Source: Albimonas donghaensis
GTDB taxonomy: Bacteria > Pseudomonadota > Alphaproteobacteria > Rhodobacterales > Rhodobacteraceae
Assembly: GCF_900106695.1 (NCBI RefSeq)
Contig: NZ_FNMZ01000008.1
Coordinates: forward strand, 62,001 to 126,000
Length of the DNA: 64,000 bases
Direction of reading: 5' to 3'
Under the pieces are notes generated by a model. It searched no databases. It was not told the origin of the DNA and was given only the letters and a program-made list of their open reading frames with translations. The translations under genes and the position numbers were made by a program. Positions 50,783-58,864 of this stretch are shown in pieces (position 1 is the first letter of the stretch; each line of letters begins with the position of its first letter).

Positions 50783-53353
50783 ATGAAACGGCGAGGATCG
50801 CAGACGCCAGGCCGAAGTCGACGCAACATCGCATTGTCGATGCTGATGGGCGCCGCGATCCTTGTCGGCGCGGCGTTGAGCATCATGCTCGGCGTCCGGG
50901 TCTATGCGGAGCTCGCCTACCTCCAGCGGGCGCCGCATGACAACATCCAGTGGACCGTCGCGCAACTCGAGACCGAGATTCTTCGCCTGCGCGTCGCGGC
51001 CGGAGAAGCGCTGGCCGGGGACGACGCCCGCCTGGAGGCGCTGCGAAAGCGCTTCGACATCTTCTACAGCCGGGTGACGCTTATCCGGTCCGGGAGCGTC
51101 TTCGCGCCTCTGCGGGAAGACGCTGCGGTGTCCGATGCGCTGAACGCGCTGCATGCGTTCCTGATCGAAACGGCGCCGCTGATCGATGGTCCCGACGAGG
51201 CCCTGCGCGCCGGCGTGCCCGACCTGATGGCCCAGAGCGACGCGCATCACGCGAAGGTGCGCAGGCTGGCCCTGGCCGGGTTGGAGATGTTCGCGCGCAG
51301 TTCCGACGCGTTTCGGCGCGAGTTCGCGTCTCTCGTCCGCCTCACCGCGTTCGCCGCGCTGGTGGTGTTCGTGCTGCTGCTGATCGCGGGGGCGGGGCTG
51401 GCCTGGCAGATGCGGCGTTCTCAAAGACGTGCGATCCGGCTTCGCAGCAGCGAAAGGCGGCTCGCCGCCATGGTGAATTCGGCGCTGGACGCGGTGATCA
51501 TGATCAACCAGCGCGCTGAGATCATCGAGTACAATCCGGCGGCGGAGACGACATTCGGCTTTCGGCGCGACGCGGCCATCGGCCGGTCGCTGATCGATCT
51601 GATCATGCCCGAAAGGGATCGCCCCCTGCATCAGGCGCGGATCAGGCGGTTCATCGAGACGGGGGTCAACGAGGTGGTCAACGCCGGCCGGCTGGAGCTG
51701 ACCGCGCTGAATGCGACGGGCGAGGAGTTCCCCATCGAATACGCCGTCGGCAGTTCCGAGGGCGAGGACGGCCCGATCTTCGTCGTCTATCTTCGCGACG
51801 TGACCCGGCAGCGCAGCGCCGAGCAGGATCTGCGCGACGCGCTCGCCCGGGCCGAGGGGGCGGATCGGGCGAAGTCGCATTTCATCTCGGTGATGAGTCA
51901 CGAGATGCGCACGCCGCTCAACGGGATTCTCGGCGCCGTCGACATGATGCGCGCCTCTTCGCTCGACGAAGGTCAGTCGCGCTATCTGGATCTGATCCTG
52001 ATGTCCGGCGAGATCCTGCAGCGGCATGTCGAAACGGTGCTCGATATCGGGAGCATCGAGGCCGGAAAGATGCGGATCATCGCCGAGCCTTTCGACCCCG
52101 CGGCGCTGGCGCGCGACCTGGCCGAACTGATGTCGGAAGATGCGGGCAAGCGGAACAACAGGCTCACGCTCGACATCGATCCGCAGGTGGAACGGTTGTT
52201 CCTGGGGGATTCCCATCGGGTGCGCCAGATCCTGCTCAACATTCTGTCCAACGGCAACAAGTTCACGTCCGGCGGGCAGGTCGCCATCGAGGTCCGGCTG
52301 GCCGGCGGGACCGAGGAGGCGCCGGTGATCGAATTCGGCGTGCGCGACGAGGGGATCGGCATCGCCCGGGCGGATCTGCCCAGGCTGTTCGAGGATTTCG
52401 TGGTCCTCAGCCCGGCCTACAGCCGCGAGGTCGGGGGCGCCGGTCTCGGCCTCGCCATATGTCGCCGCGTGGTCCATGCGCTTGGGGGCGAGATCGGCGT
52501 GGAGACGAACGAGGGCCATGGGAGCCATTTCTGGTTCCGGATCCCCGTATCGCCGGCCGGGCTCCCGCCCTCGGCGCTGGAACCCGCCCGCCCGGTCCTC
52601 GCCGCGACCACCGATGGGCTCGCGTCGGTCCTCCTGGTCGAAGACAACGCGATCAGCCGAACCATCGCGGAGGAGATGCTGCGCGCTGCGGGCTGTGAGG
52701 TCGTGACCGCGAGAAACGGCCTTGAGGCGATCGGGCAGGCCGAACGGAGGGCATTCGATCTCATCCTCATGGACATCTCGATGCCGGGCATGGACGGGGT
52801 GGAGGCCACCCGTCGGATCCGCGAGGGCGAAGGCGCCTCGAAGCGCTCGAAAATCGTGGCGCTGACGGCGCATGCGCTGCCCGAGGAGGTGGAGCGATTC
52901 CTGCGCGCCGGAATGCAGGACTGCCTCGTGAAACCTTTGCGGCAGGCGGATCTGCGCAGGTTTCTGGTCAAGCTCGCCTCCGAGGACTTCGACGACCTCC
53001 CGACCGCCGACGGCATGGATCAGCGCACGGACATGCCGATGGCAACCGCTCCGTCTCCAAAGCTGGACGCCTCGGCCTTCGCCGCGCTTCAGTCCGAACT
53101 TGGCGCCGGAGTCGCCGCTGCTGTCGTAGAGGCGTTCCGCAAGGAACTGGCCGACGCCTATGCCGAGATCCAGGCCGCGATGGCGGCCGGCGACATCGCC
53201 ACGATGCAACGTCTCGCTCACCAACTGCACGGAGGCGCCGCGTCCATCGGCGCGACGGATCTCGCGATGACGCTGGAAGAGGTGGAGTTGCGCTGCAAGC
53301 GAGGCGAGTTGGAGCACGCGCGACGGGCGCTGGGCGCGGTCGGCGGCCTTTGA
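50783..53353 (+). CDS. Hybrid sensor histidine kinase with receiver and HPt domains
   Basis: This 856-residue membrane kinase starts at ATG 50783; in-frame TTG codons further upstream overlap the previous gene. Two membrane segments (~15-40 and ~190-215) enclose a ~150-residue helical periplasmic sensor. Next come a PAS domain (MVNSALDAVIMINQRAEIIEY), HisKA with His373 in SHEMRTPLNG, HATPase with NILSNGNKF and GAGLGLAICRR, a receiver with Asp664 in LILMDISMPGMDG, and a C-terminal HPt with His813 in LAHQLHGGAASIGA. The built-in HPt lets it pass phosphate directly to the LuxO-like regulator, doing the work of separate LuxQ and LuxU proteins. The helical sensor may bind the upstream secreted protein. 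Confidence 0.93.
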   Translation: MKRRGSQTPGRSRRNIALSMLMGAAILVGAALSIMLGVRVYAELAYLQRAPHDNIQWTVAQLETEILRLRVAAGEALAGDDARLEALRKRFDIFYSRVTLIRSGSVFAPLREDAAVSDALNALHAFLIETAPLIDGPDEALRAGVPDLMAQSDAHHAKVRRLALAGLEMFARSSDAFRREFASLVRLTAFAALVVFVLLLIAGAGLAWQMRRSQRRAIRLRSSERRLAAMVNSALDAVIMINQRAEIIEYNPAAETTFGFRRDAAIGRSLIDLIMPERDRPLHQARIRRFIETGVNEVVNAGRLELTALNATGEEFPIEYAVGSSEGEDGPIFVVYLRDVTRQRSAEQDLRDALARAEGADRAKSHFISVMSHEMRTPLNGILGAVDMMRASSLDEGQSRYLDLILMSGEILQRHVETVLDIGSIEAGKMRIIAEPFDPAALARDLAELMSEDAGKRNNRLTLDIDPQVERLFLGDSHRVRQILLNILSNGNKFTSGGQVAIEVRLAGGTEEAPVIEFGVRDEGIGIARADLPRLFEDFVVLSPAYSREVGGAGLGLAICRRVVHALGGEIGVETNEGHGSHFWFRIPVSPAGLPPSALEPARPVLAATTDGLASVLLVEDNAISRTIAEEMLRAAGCEVVTARNGLEAIGQAERRAFDLILMDISMPGMDGVEATRRIREGEGASKRSKIVALTAHALPEEVERFLRAGMQDCLVKPLRQADLRRFLVKLASEDFDDLPTADGMDQRTDMPMATAPSPKLDASAFAALQSELGAGVAAAVVEAFRKELADAYAEIQAAMAAGDIATMQRLAHQLHGGAASIGATDLAMTLEEVELRCKRGELEHARRALGAVGGL

Positions 53354-53824
53354 CCTGCGCGCCGGACCGTCCTCGCTTCGGGCTCGCGTTCGACCGTGCC
53401 TTCTTCGTGATGGCAGTGGGTTGAACGTGGTGGATCGACAGCGCGGGGGGTGAAGCGCCAACCCGCCCATTGCGGCTGCGGTTCGTCCGCCCCGCCAGGC
53501 TGGCGTTCCGCGGCTCCTCGATCCGCTCCGGCGGCGTCCTGCGCCTGCATCGGGCGTTGGACGACGCCCTCGCCTGACCGACGCGGCCGCGAGGCCGATC
53601 GGCGATCCGCGCATCGGAAAGGACGGCCGGCGCATCATGTCCTACGGCGCTACAGCGGTTCGCGGCCCACGCCGTCCGGCTTCGGCTCCCCGCGCTGGCC
53701 TGCGACCTGACGCGCTTCCGGCGATGCTGGCGACGAAGGCGCCGGCATTCGGCTCGCCACGTTCCAGCGCACCGACAAGGGGGGAGACACAGCCTGGGCT
53801 GCGCTCCCCCCTCTGGTTGACCCG
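53354..53824. other. Gap between kinase and VPLP-tail protein, nothing recognised
   Basis: These ~470 bp lie between convergent genes. Short frames on both strands are Arg/Pro-rich shadows without recognisable domains. No T-run hairpin was found. The sequence may be a decayed gene, but no family could be matched. Confidence 0.5.
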
Positions 53825-54592
53825 CTACGAGGTCCGCCGCCGTTTCGCGAAGCCCAGAAGCCCGAGCGCCGCGACAAGACCCAGCGCGCTGGGCGGAAGC
53901 GGCACCGCGGCGCCCATCGCCTCCTCGTTCACATTGAGATACCGCAGCACCGGCCCCGTGACGCTGGTGGTGAGGGACGTGTTGTAGGTGATGCTCGTCA
54001 CGCCGGAAAAGCCCGTCCCGTCGAAGCGGTATGCCGCGTCGAGACCGTTTGCCACGCCGATGTCGAGGAAGAGCGCATCCAATGCGACCAGCGCGCCGGC
54101 GGCGCCCGACTGGGAGGAGGCGTCGCCGTAGATGACCGTGAAGGTCATGCCCGCCAGAACGGTGAGCGCGTTGTCGAACACCAGCTCGACCGTATCGACC
54201 GGCGTGTCGAAGCTCAGCGTGAGCGGCGCGCTGCAATCGGTGACGACGAGGGCGGGAGCGTTGCTCCCCGCGCAGACGCCGTCCGCGCCGAGAAGGTTGT
54301 TGAGTATGTTCGCGTGTTTGAGCGTATTCTGATAGCTCTCGTCGAAGGGAGGGGCGCCGATCACGACGTCGCCGCCCGAGGTGGACATGGTCACCGTGTT
54401 CGAATCCGCGGCGAAAGTCGTGGACTGAACGCCTCCGCCGCCGGTGACCGGAACCGGATCCGCGAAAGCGATCGAAGCCAGATCCAGCTGCGCAGCCGTC
54501 GCGTGACCGGCGCTCAGCGCCAGCAACGATGCCGGCAGAACAAGGCTTGAACGCATGGCATTCAAGCAGCTTTCCCAAAATTTCTTACGCAC
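53825..54592 (-). CDS. Secreted protein with VPLPA-type C-terminal sorting signal
   Basis: This 255-residue exported protein uses the GTG at 54592, chosen because GGAGGAG lies 7 nt upstream; a Met nine codons earlier has no ribosome site. A signal peptide ends ALSAGHATA. The mature region is Ser/Thr/Gly-rich with two Cys (GVCAGS and VTDCSA, possibly a disulfide). The C-terminus is the tripartite sorting tail: VPLPPS, a hydrophobic helix LGLVAALGLLGF and basic AKRRRTS. Such VPLPA/PEP-CTERM tails in Rhodobacterales are processed by exosortase-type enzymes and the proteins often go to exopolysaccharide matrices. No exosortase is in the window. The sequence is less GC-biased than its neighbours. 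Function unknown. Confidence 0.82.
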   Translation of the reverse strand: MRKKFWESCLNAMRSSLVLPASLLALSAGHATAAQLDLASIAFADPVPVTGGGGVQSTTFAADSNTVTMSTSGGDVVIGAPPFDESYQNTLKHANILNNLLGADGVCAGSNAPALVVTDCSAPLTLSFDTPVDTVELVFDNALTVLAGMTFTVIYGDASSQSGAAGALVALDALFLDIGVANGLDAAYRFDGTGFSGVTSITYNTSLTTSVTGPVLRYLNVNEEAMGAAVPLPPSALGLVAALGLLGFAKRRRTS

Positions 54593-55296
54593 GGACGACT
54601 CCTCCGCAGATTTACGCATACTTGAGAACGCTGCCTGTGGTTGCGATCCGGCACAAGCGGAAACTCAACTTATTGGCGATTAAGGGCAATCCTGCGCACA
54701 ACCCTGACCGTTCGCGCGGGCTGTGTCGGAGAAAGCTTTGTGTATCAATGAAATAATCTGAAAATAAATGCTGAAACGTTACTATTTCGCATGGGTCATT
54801 TCGGATGCTGCTCGGGATCCGCGTCGGGTGACGTTTCGAACCTGTCGACGGCGAGGTGAAGAAGGGCGTGAAGCCTGCCGAAAGCCGACGCCCTGACTTC
54901 GCGAGGACGCTCCGGGTGAAGTCGGCATGCAGGAACCTCCCACGTCATGAGCGCCATGAGCCGGAACGAACCTGGTGACGGTCGCGGAGACGTCGACGAT
55001 CCCGCCAGGGCGCGGACGCGCAGGCTTGCGATCCAGAAGCGGCTGGCGGCGAGCTTGAGGGCTGCGAGGCAGGCGCCCGGCCAGACAGGCCGGAGAGCCC
55101 CCGCCCGACGCGGACCCGGAGCGGCCCATCCGCCGCTGCCGGACCGAGATCCCGGCGTTGCGTCTGGAAGCGCATCGCGGCGGAGACCCCGCGGCGCTGG
55201 CCGAGCTGGCCGACGCCCCGGCCCGCGGCGTGCAGGCATCGGGCCGCCCGGAGACCGGCGCCGCCCGCCTCCGCTGAAGCGGACGGACGGGGCGGA
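54593..55296. other. Upstream region of VPLP protein and gene-poor spacer
   Basis: The part at 54593-54790 is AT-rich and holds the promoter for the VPLP-tailed gene; a convincing sigma-54 site was sought there and not found. From ~54790 to 55296 the sequence returns to high GC, with short frames lacking recognisable domains. A small hairpin, TCCGCT-GA-AGCGGA at 55270-55283, lies just past the RraA stop. Confidence 0.5.
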
Positions 55297-56040
55297 TCAG
55301 CCCCGGCGCGCCGCCACCCAGGCCTCGAACCGCGCCTGGTTCCCGGGGTCGGTCAGCGGGTAGAGGCCGATCACCGGGCGACCGGCGCGCACCTCTTCGA
55401 GGACGAAATCCTCGTAGCTCTCCATCGACACGGCCTCGCGGGCGATGTCGTCGGCCAGCGCGCGGGGGATCACCATCACCCCGTCGCCGTCGCCCACCAC
55501 GATGTCGCCGGGATAGACCGCCACGCCGCCGCAGCCAATGGGCACGTCGATGTCGATGGCGTGGTGCCGGGTCAGGTTGGTCGGCGCCGACGGACCCGCG
55601 GCGAAGACGGGAAGCGACAGCGCCGCCGCCTCCCCCGCATCGCGCACGCCGCCATCGGTGACCACGCCCTCCGCGCCGCGAACCTCCAGCCGGGTCAGCA
55701 GGATCGAGCCGGCCGAGGCCGCCGAGGCGTCGCGGCGGCAGTCCATGACCAGGACATGCCCTTCCGGGCAGGTCTCCACCGCCACGCGCTGGGGATGGTC
55801 CCGCTCCCGGAAGGCGTCGAGCGGGTCGGTATCCTCACGCGCGGGGATGTGGCGCAGGGTGAAGGCCGGCCCGACCATCCGCGGCCCGCCCGCGCGCAGC
55901 GGGCCGACGCCCTGCACATAGGCGTTGCGGAAGCCGCGCTTGAACAGAAGCGTCGCGAGCGAGGCGGTGCTGACCCGCCGAAGCTGGTCCAGCGTCTCGG
56001 GCGCCAGCGGGATCTCGGCTGCGGGCTTGGGGTCGGGCAT
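55297..56040 (-). CDS. RraA-family protein (HMG/CHA aldolase-like)
   Basis: This 247-residue protein is the last gene of the GntR-flanked catabolic operon. The RraA/HMG-aldolase fold is seen in LDQLRRVSTASLATLLFKRG, the phosphate/pyruvate-side GVVTDGGVRDAGEAAAL (metal-binding Asp after GGVR) and the GDIVVGDGDGVMVIPR strand. True family enzymes split 4-hydroxy-4-methyl-2-oxoglutarate or 4-carboxy-4-hydroxy-2-oxoadipate, or decarboxylate oxaloacetate; others are annotated as RNase-regulator homologues. Next to a sugar kinase and SDR, a 2-keto-sugar-acid aldolase role is plausible. RNase regulation is unlikely in this context. Confidence 0.88.
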   Translation of the reverse strand: MPDPKPAAEIPLAPETLDQLRRVSTASLATLLFKRGFRNAYVQGVGPLRAGGPRMVGPAFTLRHIPAREDTDPLDAFRERDHPQRVAVETCPEGHVLVMDCRRDASAASAGSILLTRLEVRGAEGVVTDGGVRDAGEAAALSLPVFAAGPSAPTNLTRHHAIDIDVPIGCGGVAVYPGDIVVGDGDGVMVIPRALADDIAREAVSMESYEDFVLEEVRAGRPVIGLYPLTDPGNQARFEAWVAARRG

Positions 56041-56058
56041 GTCGGGCGAACCTCGTGT

Positions 56059-56979
56059 TCAGGAGAGCAAGGCGGCGTCGGGCGGCGGCGCGAGCGCCCC
56101 GCGCACCGAAATGACGTGACGCGCGAGGGACGAGGCGCGGGCGATCCGCCCGGCCATGTCCTCGCCGGAGTCGAAGCGCGACAGGAACCCGGCGTTGAAC
56201 GCATCGCCCGCCGCCGTGGTATCGACGACGGAGTCGGCGGGGGGCGTCTCGACCGCCCCGATCTCCTCCCCCGCGGCGTAGAGCACCGGGCCCGGGCCGT
56301 CCTTGACCACCACGCACCGCGCGCCCGCGCTCCGGTAACGGTCGAGCACCGCCTGGCCGTCGCGATCGCCGAAATGGGCCGCGTCGTCCTCACGCGATGG
56401 CAGGGCGATGTCGCAGACCTGCGCGCCGCGCATGATCCAGGCGCGCATCTCGTCGGCGTCGGACCACAGGGCCGGGCGCAGGTTGGGGTCGAAGGCGACG
56501 GTGCGGCCGCGGGCGCGGGCGCGGGACAGCGCGTCGAGCAACGCCTGCCGTCCGGCGCGCGGCAGGATGCCCAGGGTTATGCCCGAGAAGAACAGGAGGT
56601 CCGAGGCCTCCATCGCGGCGTCGAGCCGGGCGGGATCCTCGGCGAGGTTCCGCGCGGCGGAGGCCGAGCGCCAGTAGCAGAACCGCCGCTCCGCCCCGTC
56701 GAGCACGATCATGTAGAGCCCGATGGACTCCCCCGCCCGGCGCTGGATGAACCTGGTGTCGACGCCGGCCGACCCGATCGCCGAGACCATCGCGTCCGAG
56801 GGCGCGTCGTCCCCCGCCGCCGACAGGTAGGCGCAGCCGGCGTCGGGGCGCAGGCGCCGGAAATACCAGGCCGTGTTGTAGGTGTCGCCTGCGTAGTCGA
56901 GCCGATAGGCCCTCGGGTCGCGCGGGTCGCCGGCAGGCGACATCTCGGCCATGCATTCGCCGATGGACAGGAAGCGCAT
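56059..56979 (-). CDS. PfkB-family sugar kinase (2-keto-3-deoxygluconate kinase-like)
   Basis: This 306-residue ribokinase-fold enzyme begins MRFLSIGECMAEMSPAG and has the substrate-side GDTYNTAWYFRRL near residue 30. The ATP/catalytic signature DTTAAGDAFNAGFL near residue 248 contains the catalytic Asp. AFDPNLRPALW near residue 165 matches KDG-kinase-type members. The stop is 18 nt before the RraA start. It would phosphorylate a deoxy-keto sugar acid before aldol cleavage. The assignment to KDG kinase rather than another ketohexonate kinase is tentative. Confidence 0.88.
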   Translation of the reverse strand: MRFLSIGECMAEMSPAGDPRDPRAYRLDYAGDTYNTAWYFRRLRPDAGCAYLSAAGDDAPSDAMVSAIGSAGVDTRFIQRRAGESIGLYMIVLDGAERRFCYWRSASAARNLAEDPARLDAAMEASDLLFFSGITLGILPRAGRQALLDALSRARARGRTVAFDPNLRPALWSDADEMRAWIMRGAQVCDIALPSREDDAAHFGDRDGQAVLDRYRSAGARCVVVKDGPGPVLYAAGEEIGAVETPPADSVVDTTAAGDAFNAGFLSRFDSGEDMAGRIARASSLARHVISVRGALAPPPDAALLS

Positions 56980-57033
56980 AGGGGTCCCTCCGCGCTCGGC
57001 CGGCGGCGCGCGCGGCGCCGCCGGCCGAGGAGC

Positions 57034-57777
57034 TCAGCTGAACAGCGTGCCGCCGTTGATGTCGACATTGGTCCCGGTCATGAACGCCGCGTCCGGGCCG
57101 GCGAGGAAGGCGACCAGGCGGGCCACGTCCTCGGACGTGCCTTCGCGGCGCATCGGCGTGGCGCCGGCGACCTTGGCGCGCACCTCGTCGGGGGTGAAGG
57201 TGTTGTGGAAGTCGGTGTCGATCATGCCCGGGCACAGCGCGTTGACGCGGATGTCGGGGCCGAGCTCCTTGGCCAGGCCGCGCGTCATCGTCATCACCGC
57301 GCCTTTCGAGGCGCCGTAGGCCACCGCGCCGCCGCCGCCGCCGTCGCGCCCGGCCTGACTGGCGATGTTGACGATCGCGCCGGAGGTCATGTGGCGCAGG
57401 CAGGCCCGGATCATCAGGAAGGCGCTGGTCACGTTCAGCGCCAGCACCGCGTTCCAATGCTCGGGCTCCATCTCGGCGATGGTCTTGCGCGCGATCAGGC
57501 CGCCGGTGTTGTTGACCAGCACGTGAACGCCGCCGAAGGCCTCCGCGGTCGCGTCGGCCAGCGCCTGGGCGTCCTCGGGGCGGGTCAGGTCGCCCCGCAT
57601 CGCGAAGGCGCGGCCGCCAGCCGCCTTGATCGCCTCGACCGTCGCCTCGGCGCCTTCGGCGCTGGAGTGGTAGTTGATGGCCACGTCGGCGCCGTCGGCG
57701 GCCAGCGCCAGCGCGCAGGCCCGCCCGATGTCGCGTCCGCCGCCGGTGACGATCGCCGCTTTGCCGCTCAGTCTCAT
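57034..57777 (-). CDS. SDR oxidoreductase of sugar-acid cluster
   Basis: This 247-residue SDR starts at ATG 57777 with GGGAG 8 nt upstream; an ATG five codons earlier is less well placed. The cofactor loop is TGGGRDIGRACA, with INYHSS after strand 2 (lack of Asp suggests NADP). Active-site Ser is in NIASQAG and the Tyr/Lys in YGASK. It ends VDINGGTLFS. It is the first gene of the minus operon controlled from the divergent GntR promoter, and likely oxidises or reduces the imported sugar acid. Confidence 0.88.
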   Translation of the reverse strand: MRLSGKAAIVTGGGRDIGRACALALAADGADVAINYHSSAEGAEATVEAIKAAGGRAFAMRGDLTRPEDAQALADATAEAFGGVHVLVNNTGGLIARKTIAEMEPEHWNAVLALNVTSAFLMIRACLRHMTSGAIVNIASQAGRDGGGGGAVAYGASKGAVMTMTRGLAKELGPDIRVNALCPGMIDTDFHNTFTPDEVRAKVAGATPMRREGTSEDVARLVAFLAGPDAAFMTGTNVDINGGTLFS

Positions 57778-57885
57778 GTCCTGCTCCCGCATGCTTCTCG
57801 GCCCTCGTCGATGCGACGGCCGCTTGGCCGGTCCGTCGGCCGGGTGAGGTCATGGGTGGCCCGAAACCGGGCGCGCGGTCAAGTC

Positions 57886-57907
57886 TTGAATACAAGATTG
57901 AATACAA
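57886..57907. promoter_or_regulatory. GntR-family operator, direct repeat copy 1
   Basis: TTGAATACAA occurs twice, at 57886-57895 and 57898-57907, with a 12-bp period. It lies midway between the divergent SDR and GntR starts (~109 and ~103 bp). A related pair with the same period occurs before the TRAP operon. The repeated half-site suggests a dimeric or tetrameric FCD-type GntR regulator. Confidence 0.72.
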
Positions 57908-58009
57908 CTAGCCTGAGGCCCGCAGGCGCCGCGGCTCGCGGGCCGGCCCGCGCGCTCTGGAAAACTCCGGCGCCGCCGGCTATCACGCGAGACGATGGGA
58001 GACCGCAGC

Positions 58010-58699
58010 ATGGAACGATCGTCCGAGCCCAATGGCCGCAGGAGCAGCGTCGACATGATCGTCGAGCGGCTGCAGGAGGACATATCCTCGATGCGGCTGA
58101 TGCCGGGCTCGCGCATTTCCGAACCGGACATCGCCGCCCGGTTCGGGGTCTCGCGCCAGCCCGTGCGCGACGCGTTCAGCCGCCTGGAGAGCATGGGCCT
58201 GCTGCGCATCCGCCCCCGCAAGGCGACCGAGGTGAAACGCTTTTCGCGCGGCGAGATCGAGAAGTCCCGCTTCGTGCGCGCCGCCGTCGAGATGGAAGTG
58301 CTGCGCCGCGCCGCGCGACGCTGCGTTGCGGCGGACGGTCATGAGCTGGACGCCTGCCTGGCCCTGCAGAGAAAGGCCCTGGCGAAGGGCGATCAGCTTG
58401 CCTTCGCGCAGCTCGACTACGACTTCCACCGCGCCGTCTGCGGCATCGCCGGCGTCCCGTTCGCCTTCGACGTGATCCACGCGGAGAAGAAGAAGGTGGA
58501 TCGGCTGTGCATGCTCGCCCTGTCGCGGGAGGACCGGATGCCCCAGCTGATCGACGACCACGCCCGGATCGCCGAAGCGGTCAAGGCCGGCCGCGAAGAA
58601 GAGGCGGTCGAGGCGGGGACCGTGCATCTCTCCCGCCTCGACGCCACCATCGAGGCCATCAAGGTCGCCAGCGCCGCCTATTTCGAGGACGAGGACTGA
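58010..58699 (+). CDS. GntR/FadR-family (FCD) transcriptional regulator
   Basis: This 229-residue regulator starts at ATG 58010, which has GGGAGA 8 nt upstream; an in-frame ATG at 57995 has none. The winged HTH is ISEPDIAARFGVSRQPVRDA (residues ~36-55) with wing LLRIRPRKATEVK. The C-terminal FCD domain has metal-ligand residues in DYDFHRAV, a His in DDHARIAEA and a His in GTVHLSRLDA. Such regulators bind sugar acids or their catabolites. It sits between the sugar-acid operon and the TRAP operon, both with the same operator, so it most likely represses both. Confidence 0.92.
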   Translation: MERSSEPNGRRSSVDMIVERLQEDISSMRLMPGSRISEPDIAARFGVSRQPVRDAFSRLESMGLLRIRPRKATEVKRFSRGEIEKSRFVRAAVEMEVLRRAARRCVAADGHELDACLALQRKALAKGDQLAFAQLDYDFHRAVCGIAGVPFAFDVIHAEKKKVDRLCMLALSREDRMPQLIDDHARIAEAVKAGREEEAVEAGTVHLSRLDATIEAIKVASAAYFEDED

Positions 58700-58771
58700 G
58701 GCGGACCGACCGGCGCGCGCCGCGCCGCCCCGCCCTTCGCCCGGCAATCTCACGCCGCCGCAAAATTATTC

Positions 58772-58793
58772 TTGGATACAAGTTGGGATACAT
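58772..58793. promoter_or_regulatory. GntR-family operator, direct repeat copy 2
   Basis: TTGGATACAA at 58772 and TGGGATACAT at 58784 form a 12-bp-period direct repeat closely related to the pair at 57886. It lies ~72 bp before the DctP start, in an AT-rich island. This ties the TRAP operon to the GntR regulator encoded just upstream. Confidence 0.68.
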
Positions 58794-58864
58794 GCATGCT
58801 GCGGGAGTCGGCGACCACGGGAGGTGGGCGTTTCGCCGGCGGAACATTCGCAGGGAGGAAGACG

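Noticed and set aside
54690-54712. A GG-N10-GC arrangement upstream of the VPLP-tailed gene, considered as a sigma-54 promoter
   Set aside because: Only the GG and GC dinucleotides match; the flanking bases (CGGTCAG, TGTGC) do not fit the consensus.
54782-55296. Short frames on both strands between the VPLP protein and RraA genes
   Set aside because: Arg/Pro/Ala-rich shadow composition, no family resemblance and no ribosome sites.
55297-56040. RraA annotation as a regulator of RNase E
   Set aside because: Context with kinase, SDR, TRAP importer and GntR regulator fits the aldolase branch; nothing links it to RNA decay.
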